Origin: JBNJEM01 sp051745935
Lineage (GTDB): Bacteria; Planctomycetota; Planctomycetia; Pirellulales; Pirellulaceae
DNA: 10,622 nucleotides
Direction: 5' to 3'
Assembly: GCA_051745935.1 (NCBI GenBank)
Contig: JBNJEM010000241.1
Span: forward strand, 1-10,622
In this document: in pieces, positions 1 through 6,897 of the stretch
Layout: each line of letters starts with the position of its first letter
Position numbering within the stretch: position 1 is the first letter of the stretch
The notes under the pieces: generated by a model
Told to the model about the DNA's origin: nothing
Databases searched by the model: none
Seen by the model: only the letters and a program-made list of their open reading frames with translations
Position numbers and translations under genes: made by a program

Positions 1-1
1 T

Positions 2-283
2 CAACCACACATTAAGGCGTATCACAAAAAACGGGACATGATCGTGGAAGGGTTGTCGGATTTGTATGAGATTGCCAATCCGAACGGCGCGTTCTACGTA
101 TTTCCCAAGGCACCCTGGGGAACCGGCACGGAATTCGTCAAGAAGGCGATAGAGCACAACCTGCTGATCATTCCAGGCAACGTATTCAGCCGGGACGATA
201 CGCACTTTCGCATCTCCTACGCCGCTTCGGACGAAGTCATCGCGCAGGGCATCCGGGTATTGCGAGATCTAGCGCGGGGGTAG
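2..283 (+). CDS. Class I/II aminotransferase, C-terminal fragment
   Basis: This is the last 93 residues of a PLP-dependent fold-type I aminotransferase; the start and the PLP lysine lie upstream of the window. The reading frame is open from base 2. Seen directly: a GAFYVFP segment, a PGNVFS segment, and an HFRISYA motif whose arginine codon is at 209-211. In this family that arginine binds the alpha-carboxylate of the amino-acid substrate. The order of these three segments and the short C-terminal helix match aspartate/aromatic-type enzymes, but substrate choice cannot be read from this fragment. The gene ends in TAG. The next gene is clpX, about 510 bases away on the opposite strand, so the two genes converge. 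Family assignment is firm; substrate is open. Confidence 0.88.
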   Translation, partial: QPHIKAYHKKRDMIVEGLSDLYEIANPNGAFYVFPKAPWGTGTEFVKKAIEHNLLIIPGNVFSRDDTHFRISYAASDEVIAQGIRVLRDLARG

Positions 284-458
284 CCCTGGGGTGATGACAA
301 AGCCGGAAATTTCACAAAACAGAATAACTAGGTTGCCCCGTGTTTGTAGCGAGTCCTGGATGCAAGCGTTGAAGATCCACCCGCGGGCACCATCGTGATC
401 CCGCTGCGTCAGATCTTGTACAGCCCCCGGACCCTCTCCCGCGCCCATCGCTTTCCGG

Positions 459-491
459 GACCCCCACGAGCTTGCTCGTGGGTGAATCAGA
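459..491 (+). repeat. Covarying hairpin repeat, copy 1
   Basis: The unit starts with GACCCC. It forms a perfect 8-bp stem (463-470 with 475-482) around a CTTG loop and ends with GGTGAATCAGA (481-491), which overlaps the base of the stem. The same flanks and loop recur at 3274-3307 with a different stem sequence that still pairs perfectly. The 17 bases at 459-475 are repeated exactly at 527-543. Confidence 0.75.
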
Positions 492-526
492 TGGTCAGCT
501 ACCCCCCCCTGCGCCAATCCCTCCTA

Positions 527-553
527 GACCCCCACGAGCTTGCGAAGCGGTGA
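527..553 (+). repeat. Covarying hairpin repeat, copy 2 (degenerate)
   Basis: The first 17 bases are identical to copy 1 (459-475), 68 bases downstream in direct orientation. The 3' arm has changed to GAAGC, so the 8-bp stem is lost, and only GGTGA of the 3' flank remains (549-553). It reads as a decayed or half copy of the unit. Confidence 0.55.
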
Positions 554-599
554 CGCGCCAAGGCCCGGACATCCGAGCGGCGAATCCGCTGGGCGCGAC

Positions 600-637
600 A
601 AAAAAGCCCGGTGAACGCGTACACGCTCACCGGGCTT
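600..637 (-). terminator. Intrinsic terminator for leftward transcription (clpX)
   Basis: A perfect 11-bp inverted repeat (604-614 with 627-637) has a 12-base loop that can add three further pairs. Read leftwards, the GC-rich stem runs straight into six U residues (from 605-600). This is the standard rho-independent form. It lies about 160 bases beyond the clpX stop codon. It has no T run on the rightward side, so it is unlikely to serve the aminotransferase gene. Confidence 0.8.
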
Positions 638-742
638 GATTTCGAGTGCGCGGAAACGTTGTTGTTCCTTCGCGGCCCCTCTAGAGTCTTAGGGCGTAAC
701 ATGCGAGCACGGCGCGCGCATCCTTGACGTGAGCGACCAACG

Positions 743-769
743 GGAGCGCCGCATCCCTGTGCGGCGCCC
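743..769 (-). terminator. Hairpin just downstream of clpX
   Basis: GCGCCGCA (746-753) pairs perfectly with TGCGGCGC (760-767) across a 6-base loop, with two further GC pairs beyond a bulged A. It begins 25 bases past the clpX stop. No U tract follows in the leftward direction, so it may be a weak terminator or a 3'-end protecting structure upstream of the real terminator at 600-637. Confidence 0.45.
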
Positions 770-793
770 TATTTGGTTGGCGGCCCTGCCGCC

Positions 794-2077
794 TTAGGCG
801 CTCTTGGTTCGAGGTTCGAGCATTCTGAAGAGCTTTTCGCGACCGCCAACAATGTCATCGTTGATTTCGTACGCCGTTCCCGGCTCCTGTTCAGGCAAAT
901 CGTACATGATATCGAGCATCACGTTCTCGATGATGCTTCGCAGGCCGCGGGCCCCCGTTTCCTTCGCCAAGGCGCGTTTGGCGATGCCGCGCAGGGCCTC
1001 CTCGGTAAACGTCAGTTCACAATTCTCCAGTTCAAATAGCGCCTGATATTGTCGGATCAGCGAGTTGCGCGGCTCGGTCAACACCTGGACCAAACCCTCT
1101 TCGTCCAAGGGGGTAAGGGCACTGACGACCGGCAATCGACCCACCAGCTCTGGAATGAGCCCATAGAGCAACACATCATCGGTCGTCACGTGAGGCAGCA
1201 ACGAGGAGGCATCCATCTTTTGCTCTGTCCCGGCCCGTTGCGCGAACCCCATGGTTCGCTGCCCCATCCGTTTCCCAATGAGGTCCTCGATTCCGATGAA
1301 CGTCCCCCCGCATATGAAGAGGATATTGGTCGTGTCCATCTGAATGTATTGTTGCTCCGGATGTTTCCGACCACCTTGTGGAGGCACGTTGGCCACGGTC
1401 CCTTCCAACATCTTAAGCAGCGCCTGCTGGACCCCCTCGCCCGAGACATCCCGCGTGATCGACACGTTCTGGCTGGTTTTTCCGATCTTGTCGATCTCGT
1501 CGATATACAATACCCCGCGCTGAGCGGCTTCCAGATCAAAGTCCGCCGCATGCAGCAGCTTGAGCAGGAGATTCTCCACATCCTCCCCCACGTAACCCGC
1601 TTCGGTCAGCGTGGTCGCGTCGCCAATGGCAAAAGGAACATTGAGGACCCGGGCGAGTGTACGGGCCAGCAACGTCTTACCACAACCGGTGGGCCCAATT
1701 AAGAGGATGTTGGACTTTTCGATGTCCACTTCGGAGCTCTCCCAACCCAGCATCAGCCGCTTGTAATGGTTGTGGACGGCGACGGCCAGCACTTTTTTGG
1801 CCGCCGTTTGGCCGATCACATATTCATCCAAACGCGACACGATTTCACGGGGGGTGGGAATTTCCTCGAAGGGTTGCTTCGTTGATCCCCGACGTCGCTG
1901 CTCTTGTTCCAGTATTGATTGGCAAAGATCGATGCATTCACCACAGATGTAGACGTCCCCCGGTCCTTCCACGAGGGGCCCCACGTCGCGATAACTCTTG
2001 CGGCAAAACGAACAAAAAGCGTTCTTTTTCGTCGTGCCGCTGCGTCGACCTCCACCCGAATCTTTTCCTGCGGGCAT
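794..2077 (-). CDS. clpX: ATP-dependent Clp protease ATP-binding subunit ClpX
   Basis: ClpX is a hexameric AAA+ unfoldase that feeds substrates into the ClpP peptidase in the cytosol. From ATG 2077 the protein has 427 residues, the usual family length. The zinc-binding domain has Cys22, Cys25, Cys45 and Cys48. Walker A is GPTGCGKT (128-135), pore-1 loop GYVG (161-164), Walker B with DE at 193-194, RKH loop at 237-239, arginine finger in VGRLP (Arg314) and sensor 2 in GARGLR (Arg377). The ClpP-docking tripeptide is MGF (276-278), where IGF or LGF is more usual. An upstream in-frame ATG at 2197 would add 40 residues. The start at 2077 is preferred because AAAGGAG lies 5 bases upstream and because known ClpX proteins begin shortly before the zinc finger. 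No clpP or tig is adjacent in view. The next gene upstream on the strand is a small membrane protein 289 bases away, so clpX may have its own promoter. Confidence 0.98.
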   Translation of the reverse strand: MPAGKDSGGGRRSGTTKKNAFCSFCRKSYRDVGPLVEGPGDVYICGECIDLCQSILEQEQRRRGSTKQPFEEIPTPREIVSRLDEYVIGQTAAKKVLAVAVHNHYKRLMLGWESSEVDIEKSNILLIGPTGCGKTLLARTLARVLNVPFAIGDATTLTEAGYVGEDVENLLLKLLHAADFDLEAAQRGVLYIDEIDKIGKTSQNVSITRDVSGEGVQQALLKMLEGTVANVPPQGGRKHPEQQYIQMDTTNILFICGGTFIGIEDLIGKRMGQRTMGFAQRAGTEQKMDASSLLPHVTTDDVLLYGLIPELVGRLPVVSALTPLDEEGLVQVLTEPRNSLIRQYQALFELENCELTFTEEALRGIAKRALAKETGARGLRSIIENVMLDIMYDLPEQEPGTAYEINDDIVGGREKLFRMLEPRTKSA

Positions 2078-2082
2078 ATTCA

Positions 2083-2089
2083 CTCCTTT
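2083..2089 (-). promoter_or_regulatory. Ribosome binding site of clpX
   Basis: On the minus strand AAAGGAG sits 5 bases before ATG 2077. This decides the start against the in-frame ATG at 2197. Confidence 0.85.
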
Positions 2090-2109
2090 CGGATCGTCGA
2101 TCCCGCCGT

Positions 2110-2126
2110 CAGACCCCAACGGTCTG
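2110..2126 (-). other. Small hairpin in the clpX leader region
   Basis: CAGACC (2110-2115) and GGTCTG (2121-2126) form a perfect 6-bp stem with a 5-base loop, 33 bases upstream of the clpX start codon. It could be a leader structure or an operator half-site pair, but nothing else supports a function. Confidence 0.25.
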
Positions 2127-2366
2127 CTTTGCCGAAATCCGTTCTGCCTCCAAAGCTGTCGCTCGATCCTGGCCGAAAGGGGCGCGTTCGTCCACACTCC
2201 CTGCCCAGGCCTAAAGGGGCTTCCCTGTCCGCAATGCTTCGAGCTGCAAAATCCACGGTTGTTGCTGTGCGCCGGCCTCCCAGGCCACAGGCTAGTCGGA
2301 AGGCTGCCCTCCCAAGCCGACCGAATCGAAATGACGCAGTCGCCCGTCAGATGCCCATCGCCGGAC

Positions 2367-2666
2367 TTACTGGTCCTCAGAGTCAGCCTTCTTCGTCCCT
2401 TCTTGGAGCTGTTGCCCCAGCACAGTCTTTATTGTTCGGAATTCCACCTCACTGATGTCACCTTCGTGGTGGATTTCTCGGAAATTTGTCAGCAGCTCAC
2501 TTGCTGTTTGCTGGTCGTCGTCGATGCGATCGCGAAACCTTCGCGCCACATGGTAGCCGACTGCCAGCATGACCAGCAGAACGGCTACCCATAGTACGAG
2601 TCTTGCAGTCGGTGTTGTAAGAAATTCCTGCATGCCCGAACGCGCCAACCCCCCCAAGAGCCACAT
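2367..2666 (-). CDS. Small single-pass membrane protein with SHOCT-like C-terminus
   Basis: This protein has 99 residues. A hydrophobic segment at about 22-39 (rich in Leu, Val and Ala, followed by ARRFRDR) is a single membrane span with the positive flank predicting a cytoplasmic C-terminus. Residues about 57-86 (ELLTNFREIHHEGDISEVEF and onward) fit the pattern of SHOCT-type short C-terminal domains: a helix, a Gly-Asp/Glu-Ile-Ser/Thr turn, then an EF-containing helix. Its function is unknown; SHOCT tails are thought to mediate oligomerisation. The start at 2666 gives a short N-terminal stretch before the span. Met12 (2633) is an alternative and neither has a strong ribosome site. It is transcribed in the same direction as clpX, 289 bases upstream of it, so a shared transcript is possible but not shown. 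An inverted repeat (GAAAATG 2705-2711 with CATTTTC 2723-2729) lies about 40 bases upstream of the start. Confidence 0.75.
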   Translation of the reverse strand: MWLLGGLARSGMQEFLTTPTARLVLWVAVLLVMLAVGYHVARRFRDRIDDDQQTASELLTNFREIHHEGDISEVEFRTIKTVLGQQLQEGTKKADSEDQ

Positions 2667-2769
2667 GGAACCCTGCCGGTTTCCTTGCCGTTATCGAACT
2701 ATTGGAAAATGTTGTTCGTTCCCATTTTCAGCAAATCATATACCCTCGTGGCTCAAAAGAAAATGATTC

Positions 2770-2818
2770 GTAACCTTTTAGCGAGCTGAAGTCAGGCTTT
2801 TAAGCCGGCTCCAGTATA
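2770..2818 (+). repeat. Dispersed repeat related to the segment at 10423
   Basis: The 21 bases at 2770-2790 match 10423-10443 at 18 positions without gaps (core TTTTAGC and CTGAA). Both are followed downstream by CAGTATA (2812-2818 and 10458-10464), with 21 and 14 intervening bases. The intervening part here is a different hairpin: GGCTT (2795-2799) with AAGCC (2802-2806), inside GAGC/GCTC. At 10423 the segment leads into a REP array; here no REP follows. Confidence 0.5.
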
Positions 2819-2934
2819 GGCGCATGACACAACCCACGTCCAGCGTTTCTCATCAATCTCATGAAATCCGCCCGGAAACCCACCCCCCGATTGGCCGCTC
2901 CACCGAAATCACAACGCTTGCCTCCTGCTTCTGG

Positions 2935-3195
2935 ATGGCCAGAAGACCTGCATGCGGGGGGAGGCGTTTTGTTGCAGTTTGTAATTGTGTTGCACTTTGT
3001 AATCCCGACCAGGGCTCAAGCGGGGCTCGAAAGGCACAAGGGCACCATCCGGGCCCAAGCGGACGGCGCCTCAGTTACGCTGGGCGGCCTGGCTCGGTTC
3101 GACGAAATCGTGGTTCGTCTCATACGCCAACAAGGCCGCTGGAGGGCGAATTCAAGTTGCCGAACCGCTACGACCGATACCAGCTTCGAGGGTGA
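2935..3195 (+). pseudogene. Possible frameshifted remnant of a small secreted protein gene
   Basis: No intact frame covers this stretch, but three coding-like pieces can be joined by two frameshifts. An ATG at 2935 gives MARRPACGG; a shift at the G-run near 2955-2963 then leads into VLLQFVIVLHFVIPTRAQA, which looks like a signal-peptide core with an A-x-A cleavage site. The frame continues with a stretch of GC-rich third positions (about 3015-3145, including GASVTLGGLARFDEIVVRLI). A second shift near 3145 leads into EGEFKLPNRYDRYQLRG and a TGA at 3193-3195. I do not recognise the family. It may be a decayed gene, or chance open frames in GC-rich DNA. Confidence 0.3.
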
Positions 3196-3273
3196 GAGAT
3201 TAATTCGACAGCGCCACTTGAGCCCTCGTCCGTGGGCCGAATCGCTTTGCTGGTCAAGATATACGGCGAAATG

Positions 3274-3307
3274 GACCCCATCCAGCTTGCCTGGATGGTG
3301 AATCAGA
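3274..3307 (+). repeat. Covarying hairpin repeat, copy 3
   Basis: This copy starts with GACCCC (3274-3279), forms a perfect 8-bp stem (3278-3285 with 3291-3298) around CTTGC, and ends with GGTGAATCAGA (3297-3307). Compared with copy 1 at 459-491, flanks and loop are kept. The four variable pairs change from CACG/CGTG to ATCC/GGAT, so pairing is preserved although the sequence differs. Confidence 0.75.
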
Positions 3308-3403
3308 CAACGAACGCCACGCCTTTTTTTTGGCTGGTTGGTCCCCGCTTTATTTTAGCATTGGACGCTCCCGGGCTTCGCCAGGGTGCTTTTGCACGCT
3401 CGG

Positions 3404-3434
3404 CGGAGGCCCACTGAGGGAGCCTGGGCCTCCG
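3404..3434 (+). other. Strong stem-loop upstream of the secreted-protein gene
   Basis: CGGAGGCCCA (3404-3413) and TGGGCCTCCG (3425-3434) pair perfectly over 10 bp with an 11-base loop. The structure ends 55 bases before the start codon at 3490. No T run follows on either strand, so it is not a typical terminator. It could be a structured 5' leader or a transcription-stopping element for spurious upstream reading. Confidence 0.5.
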
Positions 3435-3489
3435 ACTCTTGCGGTAACGACACACGACGGGCCGCTTATACCCGGAAATACGCAACGCC

Positions 3490-5517
3490 ATGACGCCGCC
3501 CAAAGTCCCCGTGATTTCGACTCTTCTGCTGGCCTGGTGCCTGACCGCGCCATGGGGCCATGGCCAGACGACAGGGGGTGCCCCCCGTCCGAACGGGGTC
3601 TCCTCGACCAGTGGGGCGCGCCTGCCCTTGCACGCGACCCAAAAGCGGGAGTTCGCGATTCCGTTTTCCGTGGACGACCGTGTCGCACAAGCGGTCGAGG
3701 TCCATCTGTACGTGTCGGTTGATGAGGGCAAGAACTGGCAACTTCACTCGCGTCAGCCTCCCAACGCGCGTCACTTTGTTTTTCGCGCCTCGCGTGACGG
3801 CGAGTATTGGTTCGCCTCCCGCACCCTCGATGGGGCTCGGCGATCGCAGCCCTCCACGAGCCTGACCCCTGAACTGCGAGTGATCGTGGACACTGCGGCT
3901 CCCCAGGTTGAACTGAATGCCCGAGCTGGCAAAGCAGGCCACGTTTTGACGTCCTGGCGGGTATTCGACCCAAACCTACTGGCCTCCTCGTTGAAGCTGG
4001 AATATCAGGAGGATGCGGGGGAGCCGTGGAAGCCAGTGGCCGTTCAGTCGCCCCAGGACGAGGGGGGGCGAACGACCTATCAAGGCGAGCTGGAGTGGAA
4101 ACCGGAAATCCAATCGTCCACCCTCAACGTGCGGGCTGAAGTGAAAGATCGGGCGGGGAACTTAGGGGTGGCAAATCGTCGCCTCCTGTTGCCGGCCCAG
4201 ACGCCTCCCTCCACCTTTGGCGACACCAGCCAGAACGGTCTCCCGTCCGATCCCTTTTCGCGTCATGGGCAGCCCAGCGAGGGGGCCGTGCCATGGCCCA
4301 GCGAGTATCAGGCCGGTCGGATTGCGTCGGGCCATCGTGGATTCCAAACGCCGGACTCCGACCAGATGGGGGCTCCTGGCACGCGCCCGTCCGCTGGAGG
4401 GCGGAACGCGCCAGCGGCTGGTAACCCGGCGAGCCACGCCACCTCGACTCGCGAAAGCGTGAGCCGTGGTACTGCAAGCGGTTCGGCTCAAACTCCGAGC
4501 CCCCCTCAGGCGGAGGGTTATTCCGATGGGGCTTTCGCACCGGAGCGAAACGTTCCCATGCAACAGGCGGCCACGCGGTTCGCAACGCCTCCGGGGCCGG
4601 CAACCTCGGAATCCCCGGGTTCGGCGTCCAAACCGGCCGGGGAATCCGAGCAGAACGACGTTCGGTCCGAGGACGCGGGCGCGCAACCGCAGCGAGACTC
4701 GGCCGCTCACGGCGGAGCAGCGCGGGGTGTAACCCCGGGAGAGAACCCGTCGAATGCCCCCGAGGACGTGGCCCCGGAGGACGTGGCCCCGGAGGACGTG
4801 GCCCCGGAGAACGTGGCCCCGGAGAACGTGGCCGATCGATTGCCGGCCGGCGAGCGGCCACAAATGACCAATTCCCGCCGTTTCCAATTGGAATACGACG
4901 TGGCCGCCACTGGGTCCTCGGGTGTGGCGGAGGTACAACTTTGGGCCACGGCGGATGCGGGTCGCACCTGGCGGCTGTGGGGAACGGACGAGGATCGGGA
5001 AAGCCCGTTCGACGTCGCGGTTGAAAAAGACGGGATCTTCGGATTTCACGTGGTTGTGGTTGGGAACAATGGCATGTCCGGACGTCGTCCACGAGCGGGG
5101 GACCCCGCCGATATCTGGATTGGGGTTGATACCACGCCTCCCACCGGGGAGCTGACCGGAGCCACGTATGGCGAAGGCCCTCGTGCTGGCAAGCTCTTGA
5201 TCCAGTGGCGCGCCTCCGATTCGTTTCTGGCTTCCCAGCCCATCACGCTGTACTACAGTGAAGCGGCGGACGGACCGTGGACAACCATCGTTTCGTCGCT
5301 ACCCAATACGGGAGAGTTCGCTTGGTCCGCCGGACCGAAACTTCCCGGCGAGGTTTACCTGAAACTCGAGGTTCGCGATCAAGCCGGCAATACATGCAGT
5401 GCCCGCACCGACCAGCCGGTTTCCATCGCTGAACTCGCGCCAAAAGCGCGCATTCGCGGAATTCAGCGAGTGCAGGACATGGACCGGGAGGCGTTCCGAA
5501 TTCCACGTCGCAGATAG
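3490..5517 (+). CDS. Secreted protein with duplicated beta-rich modules and Asp-box-like motifs
   Basis: This 675-residue protein begins with a Sec signal peptide (hydrophobic about 8-20; likely cleavage after GHG at 23-25; no lipobox). Residues about 53-234 and 462-646 are two copies of one module. Matching landmarks are SVDEGKNW (76-83) and TADAGRTW (487-494), both like the Asp-box SxDxGxTW; DGEYWF (103-108) and DGIFGF (514-519); VDTAAP (133-138) and VDTTPP (546-551); EVKDRAGN (217-224) and EVRDQAGN (627-634). The alternating hydrophobic pattern suggests Ig-like beta sandwiches. Between them lies a roughly 225-residue Pro/Ser/Ala/Gly-rich linker with five APE(D/N)V repeats. No catalytic motif is seen; binding or surface display outside the cytoplasm is an inference. 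The start is the first ATG before the signal peptide, with no clear ribosome site. holA follows after 80 bases on the same strand. Confidence 0.85.
   Translation: MTPPKVPVISTLLLAWCLTAPWGHGQTTGGAPRPNGVSSTSGARLPLHATQKREFAIPFSVDDRVAQAVEVHLYVSVDEGKNWQLHSRQPPNARHFVFRASRDGEYWFASRTLDGARRSQPSTSLTPELRVIVDTAAPQVELNARAGKAGHVLTSWRVFDPNLLASSLKLEYQEDAGEPWKPVAVQSPQDEGGRTTYQGELEWKPEIQSSTLNVRAEVKDRAGNLGVANRRLLLPAQTPPSTFGDTSQNGLPSDPFSRHGQPSEGAVPWPSEYQAGRIASGHRGFQTPDSDQMGAPGTRPSAGGRNAPAAGNPASHATSTRESVSRGTASGSAQTPSPPQAEGYSDGAFAPERNVPMQQAATRFATPPGPATSESPGSASKPAGESEQNDVRSEDAGAQPQRDSAAHGGAARGVTPGENPSNAPEDVAPEDVAPEDVAPENVAPENVADRLPAGERPQMTNSRRFQLEYDVAATGSSGVAEVQLWATADAGRTWRLWGTDEDRESPFDVAVEKDGIFGFHVVVVGNNGMSGRRPRAGDPADIWIGVDTTPPTGELTGATYGEGPRAGKLLIQWRASDSFLASQPITLYYSEAADGPWTTIVSSLPNTGEFAWSAGPKLPGEVYLKLEVRDQAGNTCSARTDQPVSIAELAPKARIRGIQRVQDMDREAFRIPRRR
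4756..4830 (+). repeat. Five tandem 15-bp units in the linker of the secreted protein
   Basis: Five consecutive 15-base units encode APEDV three times and APENV twice (residues 423-447). Units two and three are identical, as are units four and five, which points to recent slipped-strand or unequal duplication. The period keeps the frame. Confidence 0.9.
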
Positions 5518-5597
5518 ACGGGGATGGGTTTCTTCGTCCGGAAATTGCTGTCACAATGCACGGGGTTGAATCGAATCTCACGGCAGGCGGCAACACA

Positions 5598-6704
5598 ATG
5601 GCGGAAACCGTACACGCGTTTGACTATCTGCATCGCCCCTCGAAACCAGCGGGCATCCTGGTCGCATTTGGCGACGAACCGTTTCTCAAACAGTTAGTGC
5701 GGGAACGGGTCCGGGAGTTGGTGTGCTCTGACAATGACACGCCGGCGGCCGTGTTCGACGGCACATCGGCTCAATGGCGCGACGTTCATGATGAACTTTA
5801 TACCGCCTCCCTATTCAATCCCTCCGGGCCCCGGGTGGCGATCGTGCAGGATGCCGATCCGTTTGTGTCGGCGAATCGTCCGCATCTGGAAGACTACGTG
5901 GAGCGGTTGCGGGAGCAAAGGTTGTTGATGCTGGAAGTGACCAAATGGGCCGCCAACACAAAACTCTTCCAGCTGGTCGGTAAACGCGGTCTCCAGGTCG
6001 AATGCCGTTTGCCTCAAACGGGACGCGGGAAACAGAAGGTGGTCGATGAACAGCGGGTGGCCCAGTGGCTCGTGCAGTGGGGCCGAACTCGCCACGACGT
6101 GGAGCTGGGAAAGAATGCGGCAGTCCTATTATTGGAATTCATTGGTCCGGAATTCGGGGTGCTGGACCAGGAACTCGCCAAGTTGGCCTTGTACGCCGGA
6201 AACAGTGGGAAAGTCACCGAGGAACTCGTGCGGGAAATGGGGGGGAATTGGCGAGCGAAAACGGCCTGGGAATTGATTGATGCCGCCTTGTGGGGCAACG
6301 GTGCCGAGGCGATTGCTCAGCTGGATCGCCTATTGCAAAGTGGTGAACATCCGAATGCCTTGTTCGGGCCCATCAGTTGGTCGCTCCGCCGGTTCGCCGC
6401 CGCGACGCGTGTCTATCAACGGGCTTTGCGAGAGGGGCGTCGCATGAGACTGCCCGAAGCCTTGGAACAAGGTGGTTTCTTTAAATGGCAGAGGAATGTC
6501 ATACACGACGCGGAAAAGCAGTTGAAACAGCTGGGGCAAGAGCGAGCCGGACAGCTTTACCAATGGTTGTTGGAAACCGATCTCGCGCTAAAAGGTTCTC
6601 ATTCGTCCCCCGCCAGGGCCCGTTTCGCCATGGAAAAACTGATTTTCCGTATTGATAAACATCTGGCGCCAAGACGCGAAGCGCCACAACGCCCTGCATC
6701 GTGA
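5598..6704 (+). CDS. holA: DNA polymerase III subunit delta
   Basis: The delta subunit is the clamp-opening arm of the replicative clamp loader (DnaX complex), acting in the cytosol at the fork. From ATG 5598 it has 368 residues, near the family's usual 330-350. The N-terminal domain shows the family hallmark FGDEPFL (24-30), then FDGTSAQW (53-60) and a LYTASLFNPSGPRVAIVQDAD stretch (67-87), as in HolA. LDQELAKLALYAG (189-201) and the helix at about 220-246 form the middle domain. The C-terminal collar region includes HPNALFGPISWSLRRF (251-266) and ends near FAMEKLIFRI (343-352). Delta lacks ATPase motifs and none is seen. ATG 5598 is chosen over ATG 5556 because AGGCGG (5585-5590) lies 7 bases upstream and the extra 14 residues resemble no family sequence. 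It may be co-transcribed with the upstream secreted-protein gene, 80 bases away, though the functions are unrelated. Confidence 0.92.
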   Translation: MAETVHAFDYLHRPSKPAGILVAFGDEPFLKQLVRERVRELVCSDNDTPAAVFDGTSAQWRDVHDELYTASLFNPSGPRVAIVQDADPFVSANRPHLEDYVERLREQRLLMLEVTKWAANTKLFQLVGKRGLQVECRLPQTGRGKQKVVDEQRVAQWLVQWGRTRHDVELGKNAAVLLLEFIGPEFGVLDQELAKLALYAGNSGKVTEELVREMGGNWRAKTAWELIDAALWGNGAEAIAQLDRLLQSGEHPNALFGPISWSLRRFAAATRVYQRALREGRRMRLPEALEQGGFFKWQRNVIHDAEKQLKQLGQERAGQLYQWLLETDLALKGSHSSPARARFAMEKLIFRIDKHLAPRREAPQRPAS

Positions 6705-6776
6705 CACCATCGCGTTCGGCCCCCCCGATCTCAGGTTTTTGGACGTGGTCTACCCTGCAGTTGCATAACGATTGAA

Positions 6777-6800
6777 GTAGGACGGGTCTCCAGGCCCGTC
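6777..6800 (+). repeat. REP unit, left arm of palindromic element
   Basis: GTAG (6777-6780) is followed by GACGGGTCTCCAGGCCCGTC (6781-6800), a 6-bp perfect stem with an 8-base loop. A GTAG tetranucleotide at the foot of a palindrome is the hallmark of REP sequences recognised by RAYT transposases. It is identical to four other units in the window. Confidence 0.85.
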
Positions 6801-6841
6801 TGTTGGCGTGCGAAACCGACTTTGATTCACTGTCTGCAAAG

Positions 6842-6856
6842 TTCACGAAACGTGAA
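6842..6856. repeat. Central hairpin of the palindromic element
   Basis: TTCACG (6842-6847) pairs with CGTGAA (6851-6856) around AAA. It lies exactly 41 bases from each REP and is flanked by the 9-base direct repeat GTCTGCAAA (6832-6840 and 6857-6865). The homologous hairpin in the second copy is 10596-10610. Confidence 0.7.
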
Positions 6857-6897
6857 GTCTGCAAACATCCGCAAGATGACCATTTTCCACTGTGATA

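Larger units (their letters stand above)
284..793. other. Gene-free spacer between aminotransferase and clpX
   Basis: No convincing gene is seen in these 510 bases. The short open frames on the minus strand have no start signal and read through palindromic repeats. The spacer contains two copies of a hairpin repeat (459-491 and 527-553), a strong intrinsic terminator pointing left (600-637) and a GC-rich hairpin just beyond the clpX stop (743-769). Confidence 0.7.
2667..3489. other. Gene-free spacer with repeats and a possible gene remnant
   Basis: About 820 bases separate two divergent genes. I find no intact gene with a start signal and a recognisable product. The spacer holds a repeat shared with 10423-10465 (2770-2818), a possible frameshifted secreted-protein remnant (2935-3195), a covarying hairpin repeat (3274-3307) and a 10-bp stem-loop (3404-3434). 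Promoters for both flanking genes should lie here, but no -10/-35 pair stood out. Confidence 0.6.

Noticed and set aside
269..702. Two minus-strand open frames in the first spacer sharing an ASSWGS peptide
   Set aside because: The shared peptide is only the translation of the repeated hairpin units at 459 and 527. The frames lack start signals.
2078..2197. N-terminal extension of ClpX by 40 residues
   Set aside because: The ATG at 2077 has a strong AAAGGAG 5 bases upstream and gives a normal ClpX N-terminus. The extension resembles no ClpX sequence.
3278..3330. Intrinsic terminator formed by the hairpin at 3278-3298 and the T run at about 3323-3330
   Set aside because: The T run is about 25 bases away from the stem, too far for a rho-independent terminator. 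The stem belongs to a dispersed repeat.
3196..3417. Open frame from about 3196 to 3417 as a gene or as continuation of the remnant
   Set aside because: It runs through the covarying hairpin repeat at 3274-3307 and has only a GTG start without a ribosome site. The peptide is not recognised.
4124..5092. Long open frames on the minus strand opposite the secreted-protein gene
   Set aside because: They are Arg/Pro-rich antisense frames caused by GC-rich third positions and lie opposite a gene with a signal peptide and duplicated modules.
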